DNA of 64,000 nt. Source: JBKQVT01 sp963804825. GTDB lineage: Bacteria > Planctomycetota > Planctomycetia > Pirellulales > Thermoguttaceae. Under the pieces are notes generated by a model, which was not told the DNA's origin, did no database searches, and saw only the letters and a program-made list of their open reading frames with translations. The DNA lies in contig CAWDRV010000003.1 in assembly GCA_963804825.1 (NCBI GenBank), forward strand, positions 1,848,693 to 1,912,692, read 5' to 3'. Each line of letters opens with the position of its first letter. Positions within the stretch are counted from its first letter, which is position 1. Made by a program: the position numbers and the translations under genes. Positions 29,141 to 37,584 of this stretch are shown here, in pieces.

Positions 29141-31408
29141 TCAATTCACCCGCTTCAAGAGCAAGTCGATCGCGAACAACACGACCGCGGCCGCCAGCCA
29201 CGAACGCCAAACGAACACCGTCTCCCATACGCTCCGGTCGGCGGGCAAGAGCAATTCGGCCGGAGGCGGATCGTATCGCCCGCCGCTCGCCCGGGCGATG
29301 GCCTTCAACAAGACCGTGTTGATCGGCCGGATGCGGAACTCCTCGGGATAACCGGGGAGCGTGGTCCGCACGGCGTGCGAGGGCAATTTCCGCATCGCCT
29401 CGCGGGCCAACCGCGTCCAGAAACGGTCGAACCCGGCCCAACGCAGCCAGGCGGCCGCCCAGCGGCTCTCGGCGTCGGACGTGAAGGCGACGCTGGTCCC
29501 GCGGCCGTAACGCCCGAGGACCAACAGCGGATCGCCGCTGTTCGCGGCCAAGACAAGCTGGCCCGCCGGTTTCGGTTGCGTTTCCACGTAGCCCAGCAGG
29601 GTCGGCGCGTGTTGAAAATCCAGGCCGGCCAACCAGGGGACCGCGTGGACGACCTGCGGAAAGAACGGTTCCTCGGTGACGCCCATTTTCCCGGCGATGC
29701 TGGTTTCGAGGACGAAGATCCGCGGCACGCGGGCGACGTCGTCGCAGAAGTAGAAATGCCCCTTGGCCTGGTCCGCGATGTCGCGGAGCAACGGGCCGTC
29801 GGCCTCCTCGCCGATGGCCACGGTCGAGACCGTGATGCCGGCGGCGGCGATTTTTTTGACCAGGCCGTCGAAATCACCCGGGCTGGAAACGCCGTCGGTC
29901 AGCACGATCATGTGTTTCAAGTCGGCCGACGATTCCCGCAGGGCGAGATACGCCTTGTCCAGGGCCGGATACATATCGGTCTCGCCGCCGGCGACGATGG
30001 TGTCCAGTCGGCGGAGGACCTGGTCCTTGTCGTCGCAGACGTGCAGCGGGCTGACCCACCAGTTCTTGTCCTCGAAGGCGAGGATGCCCACCTGGTCGCG
30101 CGGCCCCAGCATCCCGACGGCCCGGCGGCTCGCTTGCTTCGCCAACGCGATGCTCTTGCCTTCCATCGACCCGGAGCAATCCAGCACCAGCACCATGGCC
30201 AGCGTCGGCCGCGGCTTGTCCTTCCTCGCTTCCGACCGGACGGGCAGGATATCTTCCAGCGGCGTGCCGCGATAGCCGCCGGGCGTGAACGATTGGTCGC
30301 CGCCGACGGCGATCAGACCGCCGCCGAAATCGCCGACATAGCGGCGAAGCAGTTCCATCCGCTCGGCGGGCAAGGCTTCCGCCGACACGTTGGAAAGGAT
30401 CACGAGGTCGTAAGGATCGAGGTCTTCCGCCCGCTCCGGCATTTCCCGCGGCGAACAGACTTTCACCTCGACGTGTCCCCGGCGAAGCGCCTCGGCCAGG
30501 CGGGCGGCCGCCTCCGGCCGGCCCTCGACCAGCAACACGCGAGCCGTCTGCCCGACCGCCACGACGCAGCCGGCCTCGTTGTTCTCGGGGATCGTATCCT
30601 GGCAGCCGCTCACGTACGCCGTCAGTTTCATCGCCGGCCCGTCCGCCGCGGCGGTCACGGGAAAGCGGACGTGGTTCTCGCCCGGGTGAATGCGAATCTG
30701 CTGCCGGCTGAGCGATTTCGATCCGCGGCGAAGCTCGACGGTGCAGGAGTCGTCGTGCGTCGATTGGATCGCCACGTCGACCTCGAAAGGTTCCCATGCC
30801 CTGACCTCGGCGGGGGCCGTCAAGGCGGCGACATAAACTTCATGCTCGGGCCCCGGCAGCGGGACCGTCGAGATGGGCACGCCCGCGGCGCCGGCAGCCG
30901 CCAAGGCGTCGCCCGCGGTCGCGCTGCCGTCGGAGAAGAGGACGATCCGGGGCACGTACTCCTCGGGCATGGCGGCCCGGGCGGCCGCAAGGGCGGCGGC
31001 AATGTCCGTTCCCGGCGGCGTATCGCTCCGCGGCGTCGCAAGCTCCGTCGCCACGTCGCCGGGCTTGGCCGCAAAAGGCAGATAGACCACGCGGTCCCCC
31101 CTGCCCTGCCCCGCCGCCGTGTCGGCAAAGGGGCGCACGATCTTCGCCGCCTCGGGCGTCACGCTCCGGCTCTCGTCGACCGCCAGGACGACGAATTGCC
31201 GCGTGGTTTTCCGGCTGACCTTCAGGCCGCAGAGCGCGAAGATCATTGCGACCAACAGCAGCACGCGGACGGTCAACGAGGCGATCCGCCGCGGAAGGCC
31301 GAAGCGGACCAGGCTTCGCCGCGCGTAGTAGACCGCCACCGGCAGCGCCGCCAGCGCCGCCAGCCACCACGGCCGCGCGATCTCGAATTGCCAGCCGGCC
31401 AGTTGCAT
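29141..31408 (-). CDS. Membrane protein with two vWA domains and a glutamine-amidotransferase-like domain
   Basis: 755 aa. Two N-terminal membrane helices (WWLAALAALPVAVYYAR and VRVLLLVAMIFALCGL) precede a first von Willebrand A-like domain (FVVLAVDESRSVTPEAAKIV). A beta-sandwich follows (residues about 200-270), then a class I amidotransferase-like domain (ARVLLVEGRPEAAARLAEAL, DLVILSNVSAEALP, GGLIAVGGDQSFTPGGY) lacking an evident catalytic Cys. A second vWA has the metal-ion site MVLVLDCSGSMEGKSIALAK. The C-terminus is a membrane helix (SWLAAAVVLFAIDLLLKR). It lies in a leftward operon after DUF58 and BatA-like genes, 1 base from the latter. This architecture is common in planctomycetes; the process it serves is not known. 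Confidence 0.85.
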   Translation of the reverse strand: MQLAGWQFEIARPWWLAALAALPVAVYYARRSLVRFGLPRRIASLTVRVLLLVAMIFALCGLKVSRKTTRQFVVLAVDESRSVTPEAAKIVRPFADTAAGQGRGDRVVYLPFAAKPGDVATELATPRSDTPPGTDIAAALAAARAAMPEEYVPRIVLFSDGSATAGDALAAAGAAGVPISTVPLPGPEHEVYVAALTAPAEVRAWEPFEVDVAIQSTHDDSCTVELRRGSKSLSRQQIRIHPGENHVRFPVTAAADGPAMKLTAYVSGCQDTIPENNEAGCVVAVGQTARVLLVEGRPEAAARLAEALRRGHVEVKVCSPREMPERAEDLDPYDLVILSNVSAEALPAERMELLRRYVGDFGGGLIAVGGDQSFTPGGYRGTPLEDILPVRSEARKDKPRPTLAMVLVLDCSGSMEGKSIALAKQASRRAVGMLGPRDQVGILAFEDKNWWVSPLHVCDDKDQVLRRLDTIVAGGETDMYPALDKAYLALRESSADLKHMIVLTDGVSSPGDFDGLVKKIAAAGITVSTVAIGEEADGPLLRDIADQAKGHFYFCDDVARVPRIFVLETSIAGKMGVTEEPFFPQVVHAVPWLAGLDFQHAPTLLGYVETQPKPAGQLVLAANSGDPLLVLGRYGRGTSVAFTSDAESRWAAAWLRWAGFDRFWTRLAREAMRKLPSHAVRTTLPGYPEEFRIRPINTVLLKAIARASGGRYDPPPAELLLPADRSVWETVFVWRSWLAAAVVLFAIDLLLKRVN

Positions 31409-31409
31409 T

Positions 31410-31745
31410 TCAGCTCATCCAGCGGCGTTGATAGAGACACCATTCCACGGCGCACAGCGCCAGCGCCGCGCCCGCGAAAAACAACCACAACGGCGGCCGC
31501 GTCCCGGCGTCCGGCTCGGCCAGCGCCACGACCAGCAGCGTCAGGATGGCCAGTTGCACGAGCGCGGACACGACGTTTCGCCATCGCTGCCATCGCCGCC
31601 GCAACCACTCCTCGGCCAGGACCTGGTCCCAGAACATGCCCGCGCTGGCCGGCTCGCGCGGCCTGCCCGGCTTGCGCAGGTAGAGGGCGATGATCGCAAT
31701 CGCGATCAGTTCCAGCCATAGCGCGTTGGGATGGAGGAAAGTCAT
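31410..31745 (-). CDS. BatA-like N-terminal membrane protein
   Basis: 111 aa. It begins MTFLHPNALWLELIAIAIIA, the typical BatA/aerotolerance N-terminal helix (PF07584), and has two further helices (VVSALVQLAILTLLVVALAEP and PPLWLFFAGAALALCAVEW) around a basic loop (AEEWLRRRWQRWRN). There is no vWA domain of its own; the adjacent 755-aa protein supplies it. The ATG overlaps the TGA of the DUF58 gene by 4 bases, indicating translational coupling. Confidence 0.75.
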   Translation of the reverse strand: MTFLHPNALWLELIAIAIIALYLRKPGRPREPASAGMFWDQVLAEEWLRRRWQRWRNVVSALVQLAILTLLVVALAEPDAGTRPPLWLFFAGAALALCAVEWCLYQRRWMS

Positions 31746-32608
31746 CGTCCGACCATCACTGTCCGCAAAATTTCATCCTCCGGCATGGTCGAGGCGATCC
31801 GCACGTGGGGGATGCCTCGCCGGCCGCAATACTCCCGCAGCGACTCGTGGAACCGGGCGAAAAGCACGCGATAGCGCGCGGCCATGCGCTCGGTGATCGT
31901 GACCTGCCGGGCCGCGCCGGTCTCAACGTCGAGCAGTTCCACGTCGCCGGCCGGCCGCGGATCGGCTTCCCGCGGATCGTAAATTTGCACCAGCCGCGGC
32001 TCGTAGCCGTGATAGCGGAGCAGTTCCAGCGCCGGGCCGAAGCCGGCGCGATCGTGGAAGTCGCTGAGAATAATGGCCGCTCCCGGGCGATGACCGCGGC
32101 CGACGAAGGCCCGGACCGTTCGGGCCAGGTCGGTCTCGCCCGGCCGGATGCAAAAAGTTTTCAGCCCTTGCAAGAGCCTGGGGAACCGCGTTTTGTCGCG
32201 CAGCGGCGGCAGCTCGGCCGTCAGCGTATCGGCAAAGCCCGCCACGCTGAGCCGGTCGAGCCGGGCCAACGCCCCATAGCCCAGGGCTGCAGCGATTTGC
32301 CTGGCGACGTGGAATTTTGTGGGCCGGCCCGCGTCCATGCTGGCCGAGCAGTCCAGGAGGATCGAGGTGTGCAGGTCCGCATGGCCCTCGAACACCTTGG
32401 TGAGCAATTCATCGCGGCGGGCGCACCAGGCCCAATCGACGTGGCGAACGTCGTCGCCCGGGGCGTAGTCGCGCAGTGCGGTGACTTCCGTGCCGCCGCC
32501 GGGCAGTGTTTTGACCGGCGCGGCCAGCAGCGGGCTGCCGCCGGTCCGCCGGGCCACCAGCGACAGGTAATGAAGCCGTCCTAAAAGGTCGCGGTCCGCT
32601 GGCGTCAT
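31742..32608 (-). CDS. DUF58 domain protein
   Basis: 288 aa. Contains the family core GGSPLLAAPVKTLPGGGTEV, LRDYAPGDDVRHVDWAWCARRDELLTKVFEG (the DUF58 signature), the vWA-like ILLDCSASMDAG, and IILSDFHDRAGFGPALELL. DUF58 proteins normally act with a MoxR AAA+ ATPase and a vWA partner in metal or cofactor insertion or stress tolerance. BatA and vWA genes follow at once, but the expected moxR upstream is missing: the 500 bases before this gene hold repeats and a broken toxin gene. Confidence 0.85.
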   Translation of the reverse strand: MTPADRDLLGRLHYLSLVARRTGGSPLLAAPVKTLPGGGTEVTALRDYAPGDDVRHVDWAWCARRDELLTKVFEGHADLHTSILLDCSASMDAGRPTKFHVARQIAAALGYGALARLDRLSVAGFADTLTAELPPLRDKTRFPRLLQGLKTFCIRPGETDLARTVRAFVGRGHRPGAAIILSDFHDRAGFGPALELLRYHGYEPRLVQIYDPREADPRPAGDVELLDVETGAARQVTITERMAARYRVLFARFHESLREYCGRRGIPHVRIASTMPEDEILRTVMVGR

Positions 32609-32632
32609 GGCGGTGCCTGGTGCGTCGCGTGC

Positions 32633-32675
32633 TCCCCTCTCCCCTTTGTGGGAGAGGGGTTAGGGGTGAGGGGGT
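32633..32675. repeat. CTCTCCCC/GTGGGAGAGG palindrome (intergenic copy)
   Basis: CCCCTCTCCCCTTTGTGGG then AGAGGGGTTAGGGGTGAGGGGG. The same element lies in frame within polA at 24061-24138. Confidence 0.65.
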
Positions 32676-32792
32676 CGTGCCGTCCAAACACGAGGCCATT
32701 CTTGAGCGGCCGTAGTTGTTATCTTGTCGGAAAATCCCCGCCGTTGCAACGGGTGAGCCCACTAGGGAAAAAAGGGAGCCCATTTTTCCGCC

Positions 32793-33150
32793 CTACGACA
32801 GCCGCTGACGCCACTTCTCGTCGATATCTTGCGCGGCTCCCGGCGCAATGATGAGTTCAGCGGCCAGCCCGACAACCGCATGGGTGTGCTCCGTGGCCAT
32901 CTCGCCCTCACGAGTTGTTGCGAGCCCCGAAGGGGCGACAGTCAATAGCCAGGGGCGAAAGCCCCTGGTGCGGGAATGAAACGATCGTCGCAAGCCCCGA
33001 AGGGGCGACACTCAATCGGGAAATCGGCGATACTGTCGCCCCTTCGGGGCTCACGCGTCCATTCTTGCCCACGTCCCAGGGGCTGACGCCCCTGGCTATT
33101 GACTGCCGCCGCTCCGCGGCTTCCGGCGCGATGATGAGTTCAGCGGCCAT
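32793..33150 (-). pseudogene. RelE/ParE-like toxin, broken by a palindromic cluster
   Basis: The toxin start MAAELIIAPEAA begins at 33150, overlapping the antitoxin stop by 11 bases, as usual for relBE-type operons. After 12 codons the frame runs into palindromic repeats. A second copy of the same start, AAELIIAPGAAQDIDEKW, appears at 32866 and ends at a stop at 32793. The two starts lie in 34-base direct repeats (32833-32866 and 33116-33149) on either side of the repeat cluster. The catalytic C-terminal half is absent, so no active toxin can be made. Confidence 0.6.
32930..33115. repeat. AGCCCCGAAGGGGCGACA / CCAGGGGC compound palindromes
   Basis: Three AGCCCCGAAGGGGC-type hairpins and two CCAGGGGC...GCCCCTGG hairpins, with the linking words GACAGTCAATAGCCAGGGGC, occur in alternating orientation. 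The same word set occurs at 37.51-37.58 and 39.07-39.11 kb, where the IS4 element has inserted. Confidence 0.7.
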
Positions 33151-33364
33151 ACCGGGTCCGAACCCTCTGTTTGACCTCGTCCCAGGAAAGCCCTGAAGCG
33201 GGGTTGTTCTTCAGGTTGGCCTTTCGCCGCGCCAGCTCTTCCTTTTGCCAGTCGTGGACGGGAACCGCGGCCGGACTGGCCGCCAGGTCATCCCAGAGAT
33301 CCTCCACCAGTTGAAGTTTCTCCGCGGGGCTCAGATCGAAGATGGAAACAGGATTCAAGCTCAT
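33140..33364 (-). CDS. Addiction-module antitoxin (PF09720-like)
   Basis: 74 aa. It begins MSLNPVSIFDLSPAEKLQLV and continues EDLWDDLAASPAAVPVHDWQ, KEELARRKANLKNNPASGLSW and DEVKQRVRTRYGR. The segment LxxxEKLxLVExLWDxLA and the SWDEVKxR ending are characteristic of the putative addiction module component family that pairs with RelE-type toxins. Its stop overlaps the start of the toxin gene, which is broken. The antitoxin reading frame is intact and may persist as a remnant. Confidence 0.75.
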   Translation of the reverse strand: MSLNPVSIFDLSPAEKLQLVEDLWDDLAASPAAVPVHDWQKEELARRKANLKNNPASGLSWDEVKQRVRTRYGR

Positions 33365-33528
33365 CGCAACTCCTCATCAAGAGGCCGTCGGAAGGCCACT
33401 CACTCCACGATTTCATGTTGTCGGCTGCCGGGCTGTCTGTCAAGTGCCCTTGCGTTGGGCGCCTTCCGCCGCGCCGCGTTTCCTCGACTTGAAATTGGGC
33501 CGGCCGATGGCCTATAACGGAGAACTTA

Positions 33529-34492
33529 GAGGCTATCCGTAAAGATTTCTCGGGAAATACACGGTTTGGCTCACGCGGCCTGGCGGTACCGGAATGACAC
33601 GACCCGTGCGGGCGGCGCAAGCCGTCGGAGCATCAGGTGAATCGAACTGATTCGCAACATCGAGGCGCTGGACTCGGTCAGACGTTCGTAGTCCCGACTC
33701 TGGCGGCGGTACCTTCCCAACCAGGCGAAGGTGCGCTCGACGACCCATCGTTTGGGCACAGGCGCGAAACCGACTGCTCCTTCCGGCCGAGACTTGATCT
33801 CCAGGTCCCAGTGGTCGCGGTGCTTCTCCAGCCACCGATCCAGTTCGTGATTGCGATACTTGTTGTCCGCCCAGATTTTGGTCAGTCTGGGACATCTGGC
33901 GTTGTCGAGTTGGCTGAACACTTGGGGTGCAGCGGCCCCATCGTCCCATGCTGCACTGGTCACGACCACCGCCAGCAAGAGCCCCAAAGTATCCACGAAA
34001 ACATGGCGTTTTCGCCCGTTGATCTTCTTCCCGCCATCGTATCCGTGCTCGCCACCCCGCTCCGTCGTTTTTACGGTTTGGCTGTCGATCGCACCGGCAC
34101 TGGGCGTCGGTTCCCGCTGGTCCGCCACGCGGACCTGCGCCCGCAGCGCATCCATCATTCGTTGCCACGTGCCATCGTCGCGCCACTGCCGGAAATACTG
34201 GTAGACCGTACTCTTCGGCAGCAGATCGTGGGGCAGCAGGTCCCACTGGCATCCCGTGCGGTTGAGATAGAACAAGGTGTTGAGCACCTCGCGCATCTCC
34301 ACCTCGCGCGGACGGCCGCCGTGCTTGGCAAGGGGAATCAGCGGTTGGAGGATGGCCCATTGTTGATCGGTAAGATCGGTCGAATACGGTTTCCGCGTCG
34401 TCGTGGTCATGTGCGCACTCCTTTGCAAGGGGAAAGTGCGCATCTTTACTCCCGACAACGCTTTACAGCAATATCACTTTGCGGATAGCCTC
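33529..34492 (-). mobile_element. IS5-family insertion sequence (964 bp)
   Basis: Terminal inverted repeats GAGGCTATCCGTAAAG (left) and, inverted, GAGGCTATCCGCAAAG (right) bound one transposase gene. TA is duplicated at 33527-33528 and 34493-34494, as in IS5-group elements. The flanks hold AACTTAG and CTAAG-type units, suggesting insertion into one of the heptamer arrays. No disrupted gene is evident. Confidence 0.85.
33571..34410 (-). CDS. IS5-family transposase
   Basis: 279 aa from the ATG of MTTTTRKPYSTDL; an in-frame upstream start lies nearer the element's end. N-terminal DNA-binding part LTDQQWAILQPLIPLAKHGG and RTGCQWDLLPHDLLPKSTVY (PF13340-like). The DDE triad is visible as GAIDSQTVKTTE (first Asp), KIWADNKYRNHEL (second Asp) and KRWVVERTFAWLGRYRR (Glu, with the Y-(2)-R-(3)-E-(6)-K-like surround). 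The frame is intact, so the element may be active. Confidence 0.93.
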   Translation of the reverse strand: MTTTTRKPYSTDLTDQQWAILQPLIPLAKHGGRPREVEMREVLNTLFYLNRTGCQWDLLPHDLLPKSTVYQYFRQWRDDGTWQRMMDALRAQVRVADQREPTPSAGAIDSQTVKTTERGGEHGYDGGKKINGRKRHVFVDTLGLLLAVVVTSAAWDDGAAAPQVFSQLDNARCPRLTKIWADNKYRNHELDRWLEKHRDHWDLEIKSRPEGAVGFAPVPKRWVVERTFAWLGRYRRQSRDYERLTESSASMLRISSIHLMLRRLAPPARVVSFRYRQAA

Positions 34493-34966
34493 TAAGACCT
34501 AAGCACTTGAACCTTGGTACGTCAAAATAGAGGAGTCAGACAATATGCGTTCCCCTGTTTCACCCCAACTCATGGCAGGGTGCGTAAACCAAGTGTAACA
34601 TACCCCTACAAGGAGCCACTAAGTTGCGCTCACCAGCGTCAACACAACCTTTTGTGGAGAAATCACTTGCGTTGTGTAACAGCGACGTAAGTTTCGACCG
34701 GGTGAGAGATGCGGGACACATAGCAGGCGCGTTCGACACCGCCGACAACCCCCAGCGAAGGCGGAGGGCGGAAGGCGGCGGATAAGGCGGAGGGCGGAAG
34801 GCGGAAGGGGGAAGAAGAAACGAACACTTGAAGCCCAACTTCCGCGTCAGCGCGTTCCTTCCGCCCTCCGCCCTCCGCCTTCGGATGCCTCTTGGCGTTG
34901 CCCGCCCCGCGGGTATACTCAGTGGCAGGTGTTTCGTCCCTTGAACCCTGCCTGCGGAGTCCTATC
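34493..34966. other. Gene-free repeat region
   Basis: No gene is supported here. It contains CTAAG-array remnants beside the IS5 element, an inverted GGCGGAAGGCGGAGG array (34755-34885), and at 34680-34765 a stretch of about 60 bases, GGGGGTTGTCGGCGG and TGCTATGTGT on the minus strand, that matches 37440-37510. Confidence 0.5.
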
Positions 34967-36252
34967 ATGCGTTTGTGCTCAAAGACAGCCTCGATTGCGT
35001 TGTTTGCGATGCTCGTTGTTTGGACCGCCCCGCCGGCCTGGACGCAGGAGCAAAACCCGCCGCCGGCCGCTCCCAAGGATAAGGCGGCCAAGGACAAGGC
35101 GGACGCGGACAAGGACCAGGCCGACGACGAGACCCGTCAAGCTGCTGACGATGAAAGACATCGTCAAGATGCGACGCAGCAAGACGCCGCCCGACGAGAT
35201 CGTGGAAAAAGCGACGGACCAGGGCGTCGAATTTGAGGTCACGCCGATCCTGGAGCGTCAGCTCCGCCGCATGGGATTCAAGCCCGACCAGATCCAGGCC
35301 CTCAAGGAGGCGCACGGACCGCGTCCGAAGAAGGAGAAGCCCGGGCCGATCGTGCCCGGCAAGTGGCTGCAGGACCAGCGACGCCCAGCGCGACCGCACG
35401 CGGGCGGAGGTCGCCAAGATTTGCAAGATGAGCGGCGCCGAATTGGAGCCGGTGGAAACGAAGCACTTCACCCTTTGGGCCGCCAAGGACATCCAGGACA
35501 CGTTCCTTCCGGACATCAAGAAGCTGGAGAAGCTGCTGGAGACCCATTGGCCGGAGCCGATCCGCTCGGGGCTGGACAAGCGGTCGGCCCACATCGTGCT
35601 CATCAAGCGCCGCTATGAATATGAGAAGTGGATTCGCGCGATGTTCGAGGTGTGCAAAGACCGCTTCGAGCACGACAAACAGGGCCTGACCATCCAGCAG
35701 CAACTGGACTTCGCCTTGAAGGGTCCTGGGCTTTACTGCCACGAGTGGGTCGTGTATTGCCTGGAGGGCGAATCGTCGGACCACCACCACCGCACGGTGG
35801 GCGCCGCGGTCGGGTATTTGGTCCTGGTGCAACTCGGCATATTACCAGCGAGCCCAGCCCGCTGTGCACCGGATTCGCCAACGGCACGGAAAGCGTGATC
35901 GCCGGCTCGCCCAGCATCATGATTTTCGGCCAGAGCTACGGGAACGAGAACCGCAACCTGGGGGCCGATGCGCCGGGCGTGGCTCCACCTCGTGCAGCAG
36001 CGAATCGCCACCAAGCAAGTGACCCCCGTGGCCGAACTCCTCCAGATGGACACGACGCGGATGCTTCAGCCGCACTACGCCGAGGCTTGGACGCTGGTGG
36101 GCCTGTTGAACAAGCAGCCGGCGAAGTTCGCCAAGCTGGTTGCGGCGCTGCGCGACAACAAGGCCGCCTTGGCCGTCATCAAGGACGTCTACGGCTGGGA
36201 TGAAAAGAAACTCACGGAAGAGTGGCACAAGTTCGTGCTCGACCAGCGGTAA
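34967..36252 (+). pseudogene. Secreted protein with four frame breaks
   Basis: The start MRLCSKTASIALFAMLVVW is a signal peptide ending near AWTQEQ, followed by a Pro/Lys/Asp-rich stretch. Coherent protein then continues across frames: LLTMKDIVKMRRSKTPPDEI and ERQLRRMGFKPDQIQALKEA (second frame, from about 35140), VAKICKMSGAELEPVETKHF and WPEPIRSGLDKRSAHIVLIK (third, from about 35390), EPSPLCTGFANGTESVIAGS (from about 35840), and WLHLVQQRIATKQVTPVAEL with YGWDEKKLTEEWHKFVL (from about 35965). It resembles planctomycete proteins with a DUF1570-like peptidase-MA fold, but the assignment is tentative. No HExxH motif is visible. Confidence 0.6.
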
Positions 36253-36415
36253 GAAACTGCGTCAGAACAAGTTGACCGTTTTCCAGGGAACACTGATTCT
36301 CGCTGATCGACGCTTAATCAGCGAAGATTAGCGAAGATGAGTGTTCCTCTCTTGTCTCAGGACTCTTAGAGACTTGTTCAAGTTGTTATGCCGCGGGGCC
36401 TAACGTAGCGGCCGC

Positions 36416-37253
36416 TCAGAACCACAGCCGCAGGCCCGCGACCAGGCCGTTCCAGTGCTCGCGGCCGATGTCGGTGTACTGGTAGCCGACGTAGGTTTCG
36501 ACCCCGTGCATCATCACGCCGGCAGTCGTGCGGAAACGGAAGAGTCCGGCGCGGCCGAGCGTGCCGCCGTCCAACTCGCTGGACAGGACCCACGGCTTGT
36601 AGGGATAGAAATCGGCGGCATAGTTGAAATTGAAGCCGAAGTTGGCGTCGCCGGAATCGGCCATCCAGTTGACGCCCGAACCCGGTGCGGAATTCGGCCC
36701 AGCCGGCCTGGGCGAACCGATAGACCAGGTTGCAGTCGCCGAGGGAAAGCCGGTCGCGGCCGCCGTCGGGAAGCCGCTCTTCGAGATGGTTCCACGACGC
36801 CGCCACGTCGAAACGCGACGCCGTGCTGAACAGCAAATGGGCGTCGAGGATGTCCAGCCGGTCAAACGTTGCAAGGTATTCCGCATCCAGCCGGAGGGCC
36901 AGCGGCCGGGTCTGGCCCGGCAGCAGCGAGTTCTCGATATAATCCGATTCCTGTTCGTAGGGAAAATGGCGAAAGTAGCCCGTGTTGGCGAAATCGTCCG
37001 AAAGGAGGCAATGTGGGGCCCAAAACGGCGAGGTGACCCCCATGACGAAGAATTCAAAGCCGTCGCTGGAGCTCAGGAGGTCGGAAAGCCAATCGTTGCC
37101 CGACGACCCGCTGTCCGGCGGTTTCGGACTTGGCGGCGGGCCTTGTCGGACGTTGTCGCGGATCGATTGCAGCGTGCCCTCGTCGGCCCGCGCCGTGGCC
37201 ATGGCGCAGAGGATGGCCGACACGACGGCGATCAGGGACCATGTTCGCAACAT
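36416..37253 (-). CDS. Secreted beta-barrel-like protein (frameshifted)
   Basis: MLRTWSLIAVVSAILCAMATARA is a signal peptide. The mature part has a Pro/Ser-rich stretch, then WLSDLLSSSDGFEFFVMGVT, FPYEQESDYIENSLLPGQTR, LALRLDAEYLATFDRLDILD and LVYRFAQAGWAEFRTG. Near 36672 one extra base shifts the frame; the protein continues GVNWMADSGDANFGFNFNYA, PWVLSSELDGGTLGRAGLFR and ends TDIGREHWNGLVAGLRLWF, with a terminal Phe and aromatic strands typical of outer-membrane barrels. About 279 aa if the shift is repaired. I recognise the style of planctomycete outer-membrane proteins but no named family. Confidence 0.62.
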
Positions 37254-37339
37254 ATCGGATCGCTCCTGAAGGCGGCTCGGGCGACCATAACGACGATGAG
37301 GAGGCGGAGGATACCCGAACCAGCCGGCTTGGGCAAGAC

Positions 37340-37584
37340 CAGGGGCGGAAGGCGGAGGGCGGAGGGGGGAAGGAACGAGAAAAAGGATGAAGAATGAAGG
37401 ATAAAGGATGAAAGCGACAGGAAGATCGCTTGCGGTATCGCAGCCTTCCGCTTTCCACCTTCGGTGGGGGTTGTCGGCGGCGTCGAATCTGTGTGCTATG
37501 TGTACTATCGCGCCCTTGGCTGCTGACTGTCGCCCCTTCGGGGCTTGCGACGATCATTTGACCTTCGCACCAGGGGCTCACGCC
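37340..37584. repeat. GGCGGAAGG / GGATGAA arrays and AGCCCCGAAGGGGC palindromes
   Basis: Contains GGCGGAAGGCGGAGGGCGG and GGATGAAGGATAAAGG arrays, GCTTGCGGTATCGCA, and CCTTCCGCTTTCCACCTTCG, i.e. the same words as at 15850-16025. These are followed by CGCCCCTTCGGGGC and half of a CCAGGGGC palindrome that the IS4 element interrupts. Confidence 0.6.
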
